Positions 1 through 8,856 of a DNA stretch of 64,000 nt are shown piece after piece. Numbering within the stretch: the first letter of the stretch is position 1; every line of letters starts with the position of its first letter. Both the position numbers and the translations under genes were made by a program. Where the stretch lies: positions 2,170,001-2,234,000 of the forward strand of contig NZ_CP087184.1 of NCBI RefSeq assembly GCF_024749045.1, read 5' to 3'. The DNA is from Pseudomonas sp. B21-028. Its GTDB lineage: Bacteria; Pseudomonadota; Gammaproteobacteria; Pseudomonadales; Pseudomonadaceae. A model generated the notes under the pieces. That model had not been told where the DNA came from. It was given only the letters and a program-made list of their open reading frames with translations, and ran no database searches.

Positions 1-607
1 GCTCATCGGCCTGCGTCCGCAGTGTCAGTTCGACTGCCCGTGCGGGGAAGCTCTTGGGATCTTCGGCGAACACCAGGACATGGCCGGAAGGGGAGTGTTC
101 GAAATGGTAGTGAATGCCTTCTTGCTCACATAGCCGTTGCAGCAGCTCCAGGTCGCTTTCCTCGTATTGGATACAGAACGGGCGGGATGGGTACTGGCCG
201 TGGGGCAGTTCGAAACGGTAGCTGTGGGCGGGCAGCGCGTTGTCGTCCAGCAGGCGTTGCAGGACCTGTACGACGCTGAGCTGATGGAAAACCCGCCGTC
301 TCGGGCCATGTTCCAGACGCTGGAGATGCGGAACCAGCGTCAGGCGATAGCCGATACGGTGCGGCGCATCGGCGCTCAGGCTGACGCTGTGGACGATGCC
401 ATGTACACCGGACTCACCGTCCAGGCGCAGGAACGCCGGTTGCCCCAGCAGCGTGTCGGGATTGATAGGCGGCGCGAGGCCGATCAGTTCGAGGTCGAAG
501 CGGTACGGCTGGTTGAGGGCCTCCCTACCGCTGAACCGCAGCACTTGCAGGCGCAAGTCGCTTTGCATGAGTGTCAGGCTGAAGGGGCTTTCCGTGTCGT
601 TGCGCAT
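1..607 (-). CDS. vgrG: Type VI secretion spike protein VgrG (N-terminal part, cut by window edge)
   Basis: The minus strand reads open from an ATG at 607 to the left edge, giving about 202 residues without a stop. The translation has the VgrG/gp27-like N-terminal domain: an opening stretch (SDLRLQVLRFSGREAL) that resembles the start of Rhs/Vgr proteins, then PYRFDLELI and the family hallmark around FCIQYEESDLELLQRLCEQ followed by GIHYHFEH. VgrG trimers form the puncturing tip of the type VI secretion tube and often carry or recruit effectors. The C-terminal half, where any effector extension would be, lies outside the window. No other T6SS gene is seen, so this may be an orphan vgrG island. 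No strong Shine-Dalgarno is visible before the ATG, so the start is likely but not certain. Confidence 0.9.
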   Translation of the reverse strand, partial: MRNDTESPFSLTLMQSDLRLQVLRFSGREALNQPYRFDLELIGLAPPINPDTLLGQPAFLRLDGESGVHGIVHSVSLSADAPHRIGYRLTLVPHLQRLEHGPRRRVFHQLSVVQVLQRLLDDNALPAHSYRFELPHGQYPSRPFCIQYEESDLELLQRLCEQEGIHYHFEHSPSGHVLVFAEDPKSFPARAVELTLRTQADE

Positions 608-825
608 CGCGGTGCTTACTTGAAGAGAAGAAGCCGCGAGGGTACGAAACCGCGGGGCGAAACGGTGCTCCCGAATCGCTATTTCGGAAACGGCCTACAG
701 CACGTTGTGAAAATGTCGATTCGCCGGGACGCATTTTTTGGTCGATCAGCCGGTTTAGGCCGTATAAACTTGCGCCACAGCGCCGGCCGGCAGATGTCTT
801 GGCGCGTCAGACAAGAGAGTGAGTG

Positions 826-1530
826 ATGGGCGCACAGTGGAAGGTTAAACACAAAGAGGCGGCTGCCAACGCCAAGGGCAAGATCTTCGGCAAGCTGGTG
901 AAGGAAATCACCATTGCCGCGCGCAACGGTGCCGATGTGGCGACCAACGCACACCTGCGGCTGGTGGTCGAGCAGGCGAAGAAGGCCTCGATGCCCCGCG
1001 AGACCCTGGAGCGCGCGATCAAGAAAGGTTCCGGCCAGCTCGGCGAGACCGTGCAGTACCACCGTGTGACCTACGAAGGGTTTGCGCCGCACCAGGTGCC
1101 GCTGATCGTTGAATGCGTGACCGACAACATCAACCGTACCGTGGCCGAAATCCGCGTCGCGTTCCGCAAGGGCCAGTTGGGCGCTTCGGGTTCGGTGGCC
1201 TGGGACTTCAACCATGTCGGCATGATCGAGGCCGCTCCGGACAGCCCTGACGCCGATCCGGAAATGGCCGCCATCGAGGCCGGTGCCCAGGATTTCGAAC
1301 CGGGCGAAGAGGGTGCGACGCTGTTCATCACCGATGCGGCCGACCTCGACGCCGTGCAGAAAGCGCTGCCGGCCCAGGGCTTCACGGTGTTGTCCGCCAA
1401 GCTGGGCTACCAGCCGAAAAATCCGGTCAGCGGCCTGACCGACGCGCAGATGGCCGAGGTCGAAGCGTTCCTTGAAGGCCTCGACAACCACGATGACGTG
1501 CAGGATATGTTTGTCGGGTTGGCGGGTTAA
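826..1530 (+). CDS. YebC/PmpR-family regulator (YeeN-like paralogue)
   Basis: A 234-residue protein that starts [19 protein letters not shown] and continues with the conserved YebC block (basic N-terminal helix, [28 protein letters not shown]). The family was described as DNA-binding regulators (PmpR represses quorum sensing in P. aeruginosa); more recent work ties YebC proteins to translation of difficult motifs. The main pseudomonad copy sits next to ruvC; this one does not and its N-terminus resembles E. coli YeeN, so it is probably the second paralogue. ATG at 826 was chosen; a GTG at 823 directly precedes it. The purine-rich GAGAG just upstream is a plausible ribosome site. It is transcribed alone and ends at the strong hairpin at 1549-1598. 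Confidence 0.9.
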   Translation: MGAQWKVKHKEAAANAKGKIFGKLVKEITIAARNGADVATNAHLRLVVEQAKKASMPRETLERAIKKGSGQLGETVQYHRVTYEGFAPHQVPLIVECVTDNINRTVAEIRVAFRKGQLGASGSVAWDFNHVGMIEAAPDSPDADPEMAAIEAGAQDFEPGEEGATLFITDAADLDAVQKALPAQGFTVLSAKLGYQPKNPVSGLTDAQMAEVEAFLEGLDNHDDVQDMFVGLAG

Positions 1531-1548
1531 AGGGATTCCCTGAGAACG

Positions 1549-1598
1549 AGCTTGTCTTTGTGGCGAAGGGATAAATCCCCTCACCACAAAGACAAGCT
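1549..1598. terminator. Long perfect hairpin between convergent genes (repeat-derived)
   Basis: Two arms of 15 bases (1549-1563 and 1584-1598) are exact inverted complements, and the inner part adds a GGGGAT/ATCCCC-like stem. It lies between the convergent yebC-like gene and the LRR kinase gene, so it can act as a terminator for both. Its core is the same GTGGCGA-GGGGATAAATCCCC-TCACCAC palindrome as the second repeat family of the window (41.2 kb, 62.2 kb). Confidence 0.75.
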
Positions 1599-1606
1599 GC
1601 GTTCGA

Positions 1607-2932
1607 TCAGCCGGTGGTCAAGCTGCCGGCCAATACCCGTTCAATCTCCTCAAACCCCGGCCGCGCCAGCACATCCGGCTGGCAGCAACGCGCCTCCAAC
1701 GCCTGTAGCGTTGCAAGCGCCACGTCGTCGCTCCCCAGCTCGATCCGCGCCAGCAACTCACCCAGCAGAATCCCGAAGGCCCGCACTTCGATGCGTTGCA
1801 GTGCGCGGGTTTGCGGGGTGTCTGCGGTGGCGTGGAAAGATGCCGCGCCAAAATCCCCCAGCAGGCAGTCGCCCTGGTCGTTGTAGAGGATGTTGTGTCC
1901 GTACAAATCCCCGTGGGTGATGCCCTGGCGGTGCAGGTGTGCCGCCACCGAGGCGATGCCCCGGGCGATACGCAAGGCCACGGTGGTGCTCAAGCGCAAC
2001 GTCTCGGCATACACGTCGCGGGTGCAGGAGGCCAGGCTCGGCAGCCCGGCCAGGTTTCGATAGCTGGGCTCGATCAGCGCCATGACCAGCCCGGCCTGTT
2101 CTTCGGGATGTCCGGCGACCTGGCCCAGCACTTCAATCAGGTTCGGATGCCGGCCCGCCGTGATGCAGGCGTGCATTTCATGCAGGGGCGAGCCGTCGCT
2201 GGTCATCTCGCCTTTGTACATCTTCACCGCGACGTTTCGCGCCGGTTGGCCGGCCGGTTGCCACTGCGCTTGATGAATCACCCCCGAGGCGCCTTCGCCC
2301 AATGGTTGTTGCAGGCTCAGTCGTGCCCAATCGATAGGGGTCGTGCTGTGCAGTGCGGCCTCGTTGGCTTGGGTTTCCAGCGGGTTGCCGGCGTAGGCGA
2401 GCCAGCTGAGGCGGGGCAGTTCCAGCAACCATTGCGGCAGATCGACCAACTGATTGGCGGCGATCCGCAGCAGCTCGAGTTGGTGACACTGGGCCAGGCT
2501 GGCGGGCAATTGCTGCAAACGGTTGCCGGCCAGCATCAGTTTTTGCAGATGTGGGCGCTGCCCCAGTTCATCCGGCAACTGGCTGATGCGGTTTTCCGTC
2601 AGGATCAGCCAGCGCAGCAGCGGCGGCAGGGCCGCGGCGGGTACACGTTCGATGCGGTTGGCCTTGAAACCGACCATGGTCAACGCGGCACAACGGCCCA
2701 GGCATTCGGGCAGCTCAGTGAATCGATTGTCCGAGCAGAACAGCACCCGCAACCGGGTCAGCCGATGCAAGTCATCGGGCAAGGTCTCCAACTGGTTGCC
2801 GCTGAGATTGAGGATCTCGAGGGAGTCCGCCAGGTCGAAGATTTCCCGGGGAAACTGCGTCAGGCCGCAGGCCAGGTCCAACCGGGTGAGGCCTGACAGC
2901 TGGCCGGCGCGGAGTTGGGCGAGGGTGTTCAT
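1607..2932 (-). CDS. Leucine-rich-repeat protein with C-terminal protein kinase-like domain
   Basis: A 441-residue cytoplasmic protein in two parts. Residues about 10-185 hold seven to eight leucine-rich repeats of the bacterial LxxLxLxxNxLxxLP type. Residues about 205-440 form a protein-kinase-like fold: glycine loop LGEGASG, the lysine in VAVKMYKG, a catalytic loop HGDLYGHNIL (HGD instead of HRD) and the metal-binding GDFGAAS. Essential residues are thus present, so an active Ser/Thr or small-molecule kinase is plausible. Bacterial LRR-kinase fusions are known in Pseudomonas annotation but their targets are not. I used ATG at 2932; a GTG four codons upstream (2944) is also possible and neither has a clear ribosome site. 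Confidence 0.85.
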   Translation of the reverse strand: MNTLAQLRAGQLSGLTRLDLACGLTQFPREIFDLADSLEILNLSGNQLETLPDDLHRLTRLRVLFCSDNRFTELPECLGRCAALTMVGFKANRIERVPAAALPPLLRWLILTENRISQLPDELGQRPHLQKLMLAGNRLQQLPASLAQCHQLELLRIAANQLVDLPQWLLELPRLSWLAYAGNPLETQANEAALHSTTPIDWARLSLQQPLGEGASGVIHQAQWQPAGQPARNVAVKMYKGEMTSDGSPLHEMHACITAGRHPNLIEVLGQVAGHPEEQAGLVMALIEPSYRNLAGLPSLASCTRDVYAETLRLSTTVALRIARGIASVAAHLHRQGITHGDLYGHNILYNDQGDCLLGDFGAASFHATADTPQTRALQRIEVRAFGILLGELLARIELGSDDVALATLQALEARCCQPDVLARPGFEEIERVLAGSLTTG

Positions 2933-3012
2933 GGGAGGGGGCACCGTTGATCAAGAGAAGTTCGATGCCACCTAGTTTGTTACAAATCCCCTCGCCACAA
3001 AAGCCAGTTCGG

Positions 3013-4059
3013 CTAGCGCTCGATACTGCGGTTCCAACGCGCGTTCCACGCCGGCCGCTGTTCATTGACCTGGTCCCAGTCCACCGCAATCGCCGTTTCC
3101 AGGTATTGCTTCATGGCCTCCACCTGGCCGCGGGTCTTCTCGGTGGTGGGGGTATTGGGGTTGGACGGAATCTGGTCGCCTTCTTCCAGGGCAATGGCCT
3201 GGGCTTCAGGCGTGAGCAGGAAGGCGGCGAGTTTCTGCGCCAGCTCGGGCTGGGTGTTGTGGGCGATGGCGCATTCGGCGACGTTGAGCACCACGGCGCC
3301 TTCCTTCGGTTGTGCATATTCCACTGGCATGCCCTTGAGTTTCAGCGCGGTCACCTGGGTCGGCGTCAGCGGGAACAGCGCGGCTTCGTCGGTCTGCAGC
3401 ATTTCGGAAATCTTCGCCGAGCTGGGGATGTATTCCAGCACGTTGCGCCCCACGGTGTTCGGCCAGGCCTTGAAGCCCGGCTCGACGTTGGTCTCGTTGC
3501 CACCCTGGATCCGGTTGAACATCAGGAAACCGTGCAGGCCGAAGGTGGACGAGGCCACCGACTGGAACACCAGTTTGTCCTTGAAGCGCGGGTCGGCCAT
3601 GTCCATCCATGAGGTCGGCGCGCTCCAACCTTTTTCCTTGAACAGGCGCGTGTTGTAGGCGAGCCCCGTCACACCCAGGCTGACGGCCACGGCCTGATCC
3701 TTGATGCGACCCTTGGCGGGGATTTGCGCCAGGGTCGGGCTGTCCTCGAGCTTGTCGCAAAGCCCCATGGAAATGGCGCGGTACATGATGCCGTCATCCA
3801 GGAACATGACGTGCATCTGTGGGTTGTCTTTGCTGGCCTGCACTTTCGCCAGGATGTCCGCCGACGTCCCGGGCACGATCACCACTTTGACGTTGTTGGC
3901 TTTCTCGAAGGCCGGCAAGACCTTGTCGGCGTAGAGCCGCTCCATGGTGCCGCCGTTCATGCCCAGGTAAAGCGTTGGCTCGGCGTGTGCCTGACCGACG
4001 GCGAACAATGCGCTCAGGCAGGAAAAGCCCAGCAGTGCAGTGCGTTTGACGTTATTCAT
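3013..4059 (-). CDS. Periplasmic binding protein of a polyamine/opine-type ABC importer
   Basis: A 348-residue exported protein: signal peptide 1-26 (cleaved after AHA), then a PotF/PotD-like type II binding fold (LYLGMNGGTMERLYADKVLPAFEKANNVKV). It would capture the substrate in the periplasm for the permeases encoded at 7186-8856. The ATG at 4059 has a good GGAAGG ribosome site; the reading frame stays open further upstream but the signal peptide fixes this start. It is the last gene of the operon, 17 bases after the FAD subunit gene, and not beside the other ABC genes, which shows that transporter and dehydrogenase belong together. Substrate unknown; opines or amino acids are likelier than polyamines because of the oxidase genes. 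Confidence 0.88.
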   Translation of the reverse strand: MNNVKRTALLGFSCLSALFAVGQAHAEPTLYLGMNGGTMERLYADKVLPAFEKANNVKVVIVPGTSADILAKVQASKDNPQMHVMFLDDGIMYRAISMGLCDKLEDSPTLAQIPAKGRIKDQAVAVSLGVTGLAYNTRLFKEKGWSAPTSWMDMADPRFKDKLVFQSVASSTFGLHGFLMFNRIQGGNETNVEPGFKAWPNTVGRNVLEYIPSSAKISEMLQTDEAALFPLTPTQVTALKLKGMPVEYAQPKEGAVVLNVAECAIAHNTQPELAQKLAAFLLTPEAQAIALEEGDQIPSNPNTPTTEKTRGQVEAMKQYLETAIAVDWDQVNEQRPAWNARWNRSIER

Positions 4060-4076
4060 GGCGCGACCTTCCTCTA

Positions 4077-5192
4077 TCAAGAAACGGAGATGGAGTGAAA
4101 CCGGGTGATGGAAAACGCATCCAGCGACGTTTTCGATTCGCCGCAACAGATGATTTCGGTGAGCGCCTGGCCCACCGCCGGGCCGATCTGGAAGCCCGCT
4201 CCGGCAAAGCCGAACGCATGCAACAGACCGGGTTGGGTACTGCTGTGCCCGATCACCGGCTGGCGGTCGGGCAAGTAACCTTCGGTGCCGCTCCAGGTAC
4301 GAATCGCCTGGGCGCCCTCCAGGAACGGGTAGAGCTCGACCGCCTGGCGCAGGATCTCGATCACGGCATTCTGGCCGGGCCGGGCGCGAGCGTCGTCCAG
4401 GGCGAAACCCTGGCCACCGCCCAGCACGCAGTTGCCGCGTGCAACCTGGCGCGCGTAAATCCCGCCGCCCTCCACGCCGGTACTGGCGTCCATCACCCAC
4501 GGCAAGGGCTCGGTGACCAGCATCGCCGGGTGTCCGGCATACATGGGCACGGCTTCGCCGAACTGTGCGGCGAAATGGCTGGCCCAGGCGCCGGCGCAGT
4601 TCAGCAGCCAGGGCGCACGGAGCATCAGGCCCGTTTCGGTTCGCACGGTAAAGCGCTGGCCGTCATGTTCAACCAGGCTGACCGGGCATTGTTCATGAAC
4701 CTGAGCGCCATGCCGGCGGGCGGCCTGGGCAAAGGCCGGGGACACCAGTCGTGGGTTGGCGTGACCATCGTCCGGGCACAGCGAGGCGCCGACAGCCACC
4801 GCACCCACCCAGGGAAAACGCGCGTGCAGTGCCTGGCGATCCAGCAGTTGCAAGTCGAGGCCAAAGCCCTGGCTGCTGGCGGCGTAGTCCTGCAACGCAC
4901 GCATGTCCTCGGCGCTGCGGGCCAGTTTCAGATGGCCGCTGCGCTGGTATTCCCCGTCGATGCCGATCAATTGGGGCAGCTGGTTCCAGATTTCGTGAGC
5001 CCGTTGCGAGAGGGGCAGTTGCGACAAGGGCCGTCCCTGGCGTCGCACGCCACCATAGTTCACGCCGCTTGAGTGCGAGCCACAGAAGTCCCGTTCCAGC
5101 AGGGCCACCCGACGCCCGGCTTTGCTCAGGAACAGCGCCGCTGACGAGCCGACGATGCCGCCGCCGATGATCACCACATCGACTTCGATCAT
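4077..5192 (-). CDS. FAD-dependent amino-acid/opine dehydrogenase, catalytic beta subunit (HcnC/OoxB/LhpB-like)
   Basis: A 371-residue D-amino-acid-oxidase-family flavoprotein. The N-terminus has the dinucleotide motif VVIIGGGIVGSSAA and the C-terminus the second FAD contact GLLHAFGFAGAGFQIGPAVG. Relatives are the catalytic subunits of hydrogen cyanide synthase (HcnC), octopine/nopaline oxidase (OoxB, NoxB) and D-hydroxyproline dehydrogenase. These oxidise a C-N bond and pass electrons through the partner subunits to the respiratory chain. The start ATG overlaps the stop of the neighbouring FAD/[2Fe-2S] subunit by four bases (ATGA), pointing to translational coupling of a complex. Substrate cannot be read from the sequence; there is no evidence that this is the HCN synthase itself. 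Confidence 0.85.
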   Translation of the reverse strand: MIEVDVVIIGGGIVGSSAALFLSKAGRRVALLERDFCGSHSSGVNYGGVRRQGRPLSQLPLSQRAHEIWNQLPQLIGIDGEYQRSGHLKLARSAEDMRALQDYAASSQGFGLDLQLLDRQALHARFPWVGAVAVGASLCPDDGHANPRLVSPAFAQAARRHGAQVHEQCPVSLVEHDGQRFTVRTETGLMLRAPWLLNCAGAWASHFAAQFGEAVPMYAGHPAMLVTEPLPWVMDASTGVEGGGIYARQVARGNCVLGGGQGFALDDARARPGQNAVIEILRQAVELYPFLEGAQAIRTWSGTEGYLPDRQPVIGHSSTQPGLLHAFGFAGAGFQIGPAVGQALTEIICCGESKTSLDAFSITRFHSISVS

Positions 5193-6544
5193 GGCTCGAC
5201 CTCCAGGCCAAACGGTACGGGCTTGACCGGTGCCTGGGCCCGCAAGCGGCCGATGCCGCAGATGGGCCGTCCACTTTCACTGGCGATGATTTCCGCCGCC
5301 GCGGCGCCGCACATTCTTCCCTGGCAACGCCCCATGCCGATCCGGCAGTGAGCCTTGACCCGGTTGATTTCCCAATGGCCTTCGCCGATCACCTGGCGAA
5401 TGTCGCCGACGCTGACTTCTTCGCAACGGCAAATCATCAGTTCGTCAGCCGCGTCGGCGGCCCAGTCTTGCGGAAAGGCAAAGGCACGTTCCAGTCCTTG
5501 GCGGAAACGACCAATGCGTTCGAGTTCTGTTTCCAGCTGGGTGCAGCGCTGCGGATCGACTCGGTAGCCGCTGTCCTCGAGCAGGGCCAGGGCGGCGCGT
5601 TCGCCGGCTTTCTCGGCGGCGTCGGCACCCATGATTCCCGCGCCGTCACCCGCGAGGTAGACGCCGGCCACGCTGCTGCGGCCGGCGCTGTCCCGTTGGG
5701 GCAGCCAGGCGCGGTTGAGGGCGTTCCAGGTGAATTCGCAGCCCAACAGATCGGCCAGTTGGGTTTCGCTGCGCAAGCCGTGGGCGAAGGCGACCGCATC
5801 GCAATCGAGAGTCTGTTCGCCTTTTGCGTTGTGCCATTTCAATGACTGCACCCGACGCTCACCGTCGATACGCGACAGGCTCGCGCCCTGATGCACGGCG
5901 ATGCCATGGGCGGTCAGCCAGCCCCGGTAGTAGAGACCCTTGGCGAGCGTGGCAGGTTGTGTTAACAGGCCCGGCAGGGCGCGGGCCTGGGCGCCCAGGG
6001 GGGAGCTGTCGAGTACGGCAACCACATGCGCGCCTGCCTTGGCGTATTGATAAGCCACCAGATAAAGCAACGGGCCGCTGCCGGCGAACACCACACGCTC
6101 ACCGATGGCGCAGCCCTGGAACTTCAGGGCGATCTGCGCGGCGCCGAGGCTGTACACCCCCGGCAACGTCCAGCCCGGCACGGGCAGGATCCGGTCGGTG
6201 GCGCCTGTGGCGACGATCAACTTCGAATACTCCAGCCGGGCGGCGCGACCTTGATGCAGGGTGTCGAGCAGACCGGCTTCGGCGTTCCATACCAGGGTGT
6301 CGGGACGATAGTCGAGCTGGTTGCGCAGTTCATCGATGGTCTGGTGGATCGATTGGGCCTTGTGCGCTTCGAAGCCATAGAGCTTGGCTGGTGAGCGCTT
6401 GAAATTGGCCGGTTGTCGCCGATAGATCTGCCCACCGCCGCGCAAGGCTTCATCCAGCAGGACAGGGTAGACGCCATGGGCGACCAGGGTCTGGGCAGCA
6501 CGGATCCCGGCGGGACCTGCACCGATAATGGCGATGGGTTTCAT
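5189..6544 (-). CDS. FAD/[2Fe-2S] dehydrogenase alpha subunit (HcnB/OoxA-like)
   Basis: A 451-residue NAD(P)/FAD-dependent oxidoreductase: IAIIGAGPAGIRAA at the N-terminus, a second Rossmann motif near VVFAGSGPLLYLVA, and a C-terminal BFD-like [2Fe-2S] domain with the cysteines CRC and C-x6-C-x4-C (residues about 390-430). In HcnABC, OoxAB and LhpBEF enzymes this subunit carries electrons from the amine-oxidising subunit. A GAGG ribosome site precedes the ATG. It is separated from the small ferredoxin-like gene upstream by 343 bases of REP repeats, although the genes clearly belong to one enzyme. Confidence 0.87.
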   Translation of the reverse strand: MKPIAIIGAGPAGIRAAQTLVAHGVYPVLLDEALRGGGQIYRRQPANFKRSPAKLYGFEAHKAQSIHQTIDELRNQLDYRPDTLVWNAEAGLLDTLHQGRAARLEYSKLIVATGATDRILPVPGWTLPGVYSLGAAQIALKFQGCAIGERVVFAGSGPLLYLVAYQYAKAGAHVVAVLDSSPLGAQARALPGLLTQPATLAKGLYYRGWLTAHGIAVHQGASLSRIDGERRVQSLKWHNAKGEQTLDCDAVAFAHGLRSETQLADLLGCEFTWNALNRAWLPQRDSAGRSSVAGVYLAGDGAGIMGADAAEKAGERAALALLEDSGYRVDPQRCTQLETELERIGRFRQGLERAFAFPQDWAADAADELMICRCEEVSVGDIRQVIGEGHWEINRVKAHCRIGMGRCQGRMCGAAAAEIIASESGRPICGIGRLRAQAPVKPVPFGLEVEP

Positions 6545-6589
6545 GACGGCCTCATCGACAAGATCGGGAGGTTTGTGGCGCTGTCGAAG

Positions 6590-6875
6590 GCGCTATCGCG
6601 AGCAGGCTCGCTCCCACAGTGGATCGGTGCGGAACGTCGATTTTGTGACCGCCGCAGAACCCCTGTGGGAGCGAGCCTGCTCGCGATAGCGGTGGTCCAT
6701 TCAGCAACGATGGCGGCGGGAAGATCGCTTTCGCGAGCAAGCCCGCTCCCACAGTGGATCGGTGCGGAACGCCGATTCTGTGACCACCGCAACTCCCCTG
6801 TGGGAGCGAGCCCGCTCGCGATAGCGGTGGTCCATTCAGCGACGATGGCAGCAGGCAGGTTGCTCCCATAGGGAA
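6590..6875. repeat. REP cluster (two REPIN-like doublets) inside an operon
   Basis: Four copies of the GCGAGC-AGGC/CGGC-TCGCTCCCACAG palindrome occur in alternating orientation (near 6596, 6665, 6733 and 6798), forming two doublets of about 135-base period. Spacers repeat the sequence GGTGCGGAACG. They fill the whole gap between the [2Fe-2S] gene and the FAD alpha subunit gene. REP hairpins in operons can stabilise or attenuate the upstream message. Confidence 0.9.
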
Positions 6876-6887
6876 TAAGTGAGCTAT

Positions 6888-7178
6888 TCATACCTGTCGT
6901 CCCGGTTCGCGGGTGATTTGCTGGCCGGCTTCGAGCAGGGTGGCGCAGGCGCGGACGCGGCGGCCGTCGCCGAGGCGGACCCAGCAGTCCTGGCACGCGC
7001 CCATCAGGCAGAACCCCGCCCGGGGTTCGGCGCTGAAATCGCTGCCGCGCAGGTGTTCGCCGCAGGTCAGTACGGCGGTCAGCAGTGTATCGCCCAACAG
7101 ACCGCTGGCCGGCTGGCCGTCGAGGGTAAAGTCCAAGGCCGGGCGGTCGCCTTCGGCCAGTCGTTTCAGCAGCGCCAT
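6888..7178 (-). CDS. Small [2Fe-2S] subunit of the dehydrogenase (HcnA-like)
   Basis: A 96-residue ferredoxin-like protein. Cysteines lie in GFCLMGACQDCWV (C-x4-C-x2-C) with a later one in VRACATLL and an additional one in LTCGEHL, the pattern of plant-type [2Fe-2S] domains in HcnA and the small subunits of D-hydroxyproline and sarcosine-type dehydrogenases. It would relay electrons within the heterotrimer formed with the products at 4077-6544. It starts 7 bases after the upstream permease gene, so it is cotranscribed with the transporter. Confidence 0.85.
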   Translation of the reverse strand: MALLKRLAEGDRPALDFTLDGQPASGLLGDTLLTAVLTCGEHLRGSDFSAEPRAGFCLMGACQDCWVRLGDGRRVRACATLLEAGQQITREPGRQV

Positions 7179-7185
7179 GGTGCCC

Positions 7186-7980
7186 TCATTGTTTGCCCAC
7201 CAGAACCCGATCCAGGCCGTAGACCCGGTCGAGCAGAATCATGGTCACTGCGGTAAGCGCAATGACCAGCGCCGACACCGCCGCCATCATCGGGTCGATG
7301 GATTCGGTGGCGTACACATACATGCGCACCGGCAGGGTTTGGGTCGCCGGTGACGTGACAAAGATCGACAGGGTGACTTCATCGAAACTGTTGATGAACG
7401 CCAGCAACCAGCCCCCGGCGACCCCGGGCAGGATCATCGGCAGGGTGATCTGTCGGAACAGCGTGAAGCGCCCGGCGCCCAGGGATTGCGCGGCCTGTTC
7501 GGCACTGCGGTCCAAGCCGATGGCCGACGCCAGCACCAGACGCAACACATAAGGGGTAATGACCAGCACGTGGGCGAAGATCAGCCAGGTGAAGTTGCCA
7601 TTGACCCCCATCAGCGCAAACAGCCGCAGCAGCGCCACACCCAGCACCAGGTGTGGAATGATGATCGGCGACAAGAACAAGCCATTGAAAAAATCCCGGC
7701 CGGGAAATTCGAGGCGGGTGATTGCCAGCGCCGCCGGTACCGCGATCAACGTCGCCAGCGAGGCCGCGCAGAACGCCAGGGCCAGGCTGTTGTAGAACGC
7801 ATCGACGAAATCCGCGCGTTCGAACACGGCGCGGAACCAGCGCAGGGAGAACTCCGTGGTCGGCAGGCTCAGGGTGTTTTCCGGGGTGAAGGCGACAAGG
7901 CAGACCACCACCAGCGGCGCCAGCATGAACGCCACGATCAAAGCGTGAAACAACAGGGCGAAAGGACCGTTCCTGGACAT
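7186..7980 (-). CDS. ABC transporter permease (PotI type)
   Basis: A 264-residue inner-membrane protein with about six hydrophobic helices and the EAA loop AAQSLGAGRFTLFRQITLPMILPG that docks on the ATPase. It pairs with the permease at 7987-8856, which ends 6 bases before it. The two form the channel of the importer served by the ATPase at 8853-9878 and the binding protein at 3013-4059. The family (PotBC/PotHI) imports polyamines, opines and related cationic compounds. Confidence 0.9.
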   Translation of the reverse strand: MSRNGPFALLFHALIVAFMLAPLVVVCLVAFTPENTLSLPTTEFSLRWFRAVFERADFVDAFYNSLALAFCAASLATLIAVPAALAITRLEFPGRDFFNGLFLSPIIIPHLVLGVALLRLFALMGVNGNFTWLIFAHVLVITPYVLRLVLASAIGLDRSAEQAAQSLGAGRFTLFRQITLPMILPGVAGGWLLAFINSFDEVTLSIFVTSPATQTLPVRMYVYATESIDPMMAAVSALVIALTAVTMILLDRVYGLDRVLVGKQ

Positions 7981-7986
7981 GATGAG

Positions 7987-8856
7987 TTACCCCAGTGACT
8001 TCTTGTAGCGGCCTTCGATCATGCGGTTCCACGACAGCATGATCAGCAGGTTGAGCAGCAACAGCGCAATGGCGATGGCCGCGCCCATGGGCCAGTTGAG
8101 TTCCGACAGGTACTGGTCGTAGATCAGCGTGGCGACCATCTTCAAGCGGCGTCCGCCGAGCAGCCCGGGAATGGCGAAGGAGCTGGCGGCCAGGCCGAAC
8201 ACAATCAGGGTGCCGGACAGCACGCCGGGCATGATCTGCGGCAGCACCACCTTGCGGATCACCGTGAACTGGCTGGCCCCCAGGGACAACGCGGCCTGTT
8301 CGGCGGCCGGATCGAGTTTCTGCAGCGAGGTCCAGACCGGAATGATCATGAACGGCAGCATCACGTGGACCAGGGCGATGACCACGGCGAATGGCGTATA
8401 GAGCAACTTCATCGGCGCGCCACCGAACGCTTGCAGCGTCTGGTTGACCAACCCGTCGGCGCCCAGCAGCAGGCTCCAGCCGAAGGCCCGGACCACCACC
8501 GAAATCAGCAACGGGGTGAGAATCAGGATCAGGAAAATCGAGCGCCATGGCGCACCCATGCGGCTGAGCACGTACGCTTCGGGCACGCCGATCAGCACGC
8601 ACAAAATCGTGGTCAGGGCACTGATCCAGAAGGTGCGCAAAAAGATCTCGTAGAAGTACGAATCGCCCAGCAGGCTGATGTAGTGATCGAGGGTGTACGC
8701 ACGGCTGTCGATGCCCGACCCGTAGTCGAAAACGTTGAACGACAGCACCAGCGTCAGCCCCAGGGGAATCACCAGCAAACCCAGGTACAGGGCCAGGGCC
8801 GGTGCGGACATCAGGTAGCCTTGTCGGCCCCGGCGCATTCCGTCCAGCAGCTTCAT
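7987..8856 (-). CDS. ABC transporter permease (PotH type)
   Basis: A 289-residue inner-membrane protein: short basic N-terminus, first helix around ALALYLGLLVIPLGLTLVLSF, and the EAA loop AEQAALSLGASQFTVIRKVVLPQIMPG. It is the larger permease partner of the PotI-like protein encoded next. Its ATG overlaps the stop of the ATPase gene (ATGA at 8853-8856), so ATPase and permease are translationally coupled. Confidence 0.9.
   Translation of the reverse strand: MKLLDGMRRGRQGYLMSAPALALYLGLLVIPLGLTLVLSFNVFDYGSGIDSRAYTLDHYISLLGDSYFYEIFLRTFWISALTTILCVLIGVPEAYVLSRMGAPWRSIFLILILTPLLISVVVRAFGWSLLLGADGLVNQTLQAFGGAPMKLLYTPFAVVIALVHVMLPFMIIPVWTSLQKLDPAAEQAALSLGASQFTVIRKVVLPQIMPGVLSGTLIVFGLAASSFAIPGLLGGRRLKMVATLIYDQYLSELNWPMGAAIAIALLLLNLLIMLSWNRMIEGRYKKSLG

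Noticed and set aside
137..826. Plus-strand 229-residue frame at the left edge
   Set aside because: Antisense of vgrG; no family similarity visible, while the minus-strand reading gives clear VgrG motifs.
4077..7178. Hydrogen cyanide synthase hcnABC
   Set aside because: Subunit types are the same, but gene order is split, an ABC importer is in the operon and an IclR regulator is adjacent; opine or amino-acid dehydrogenase fits better.
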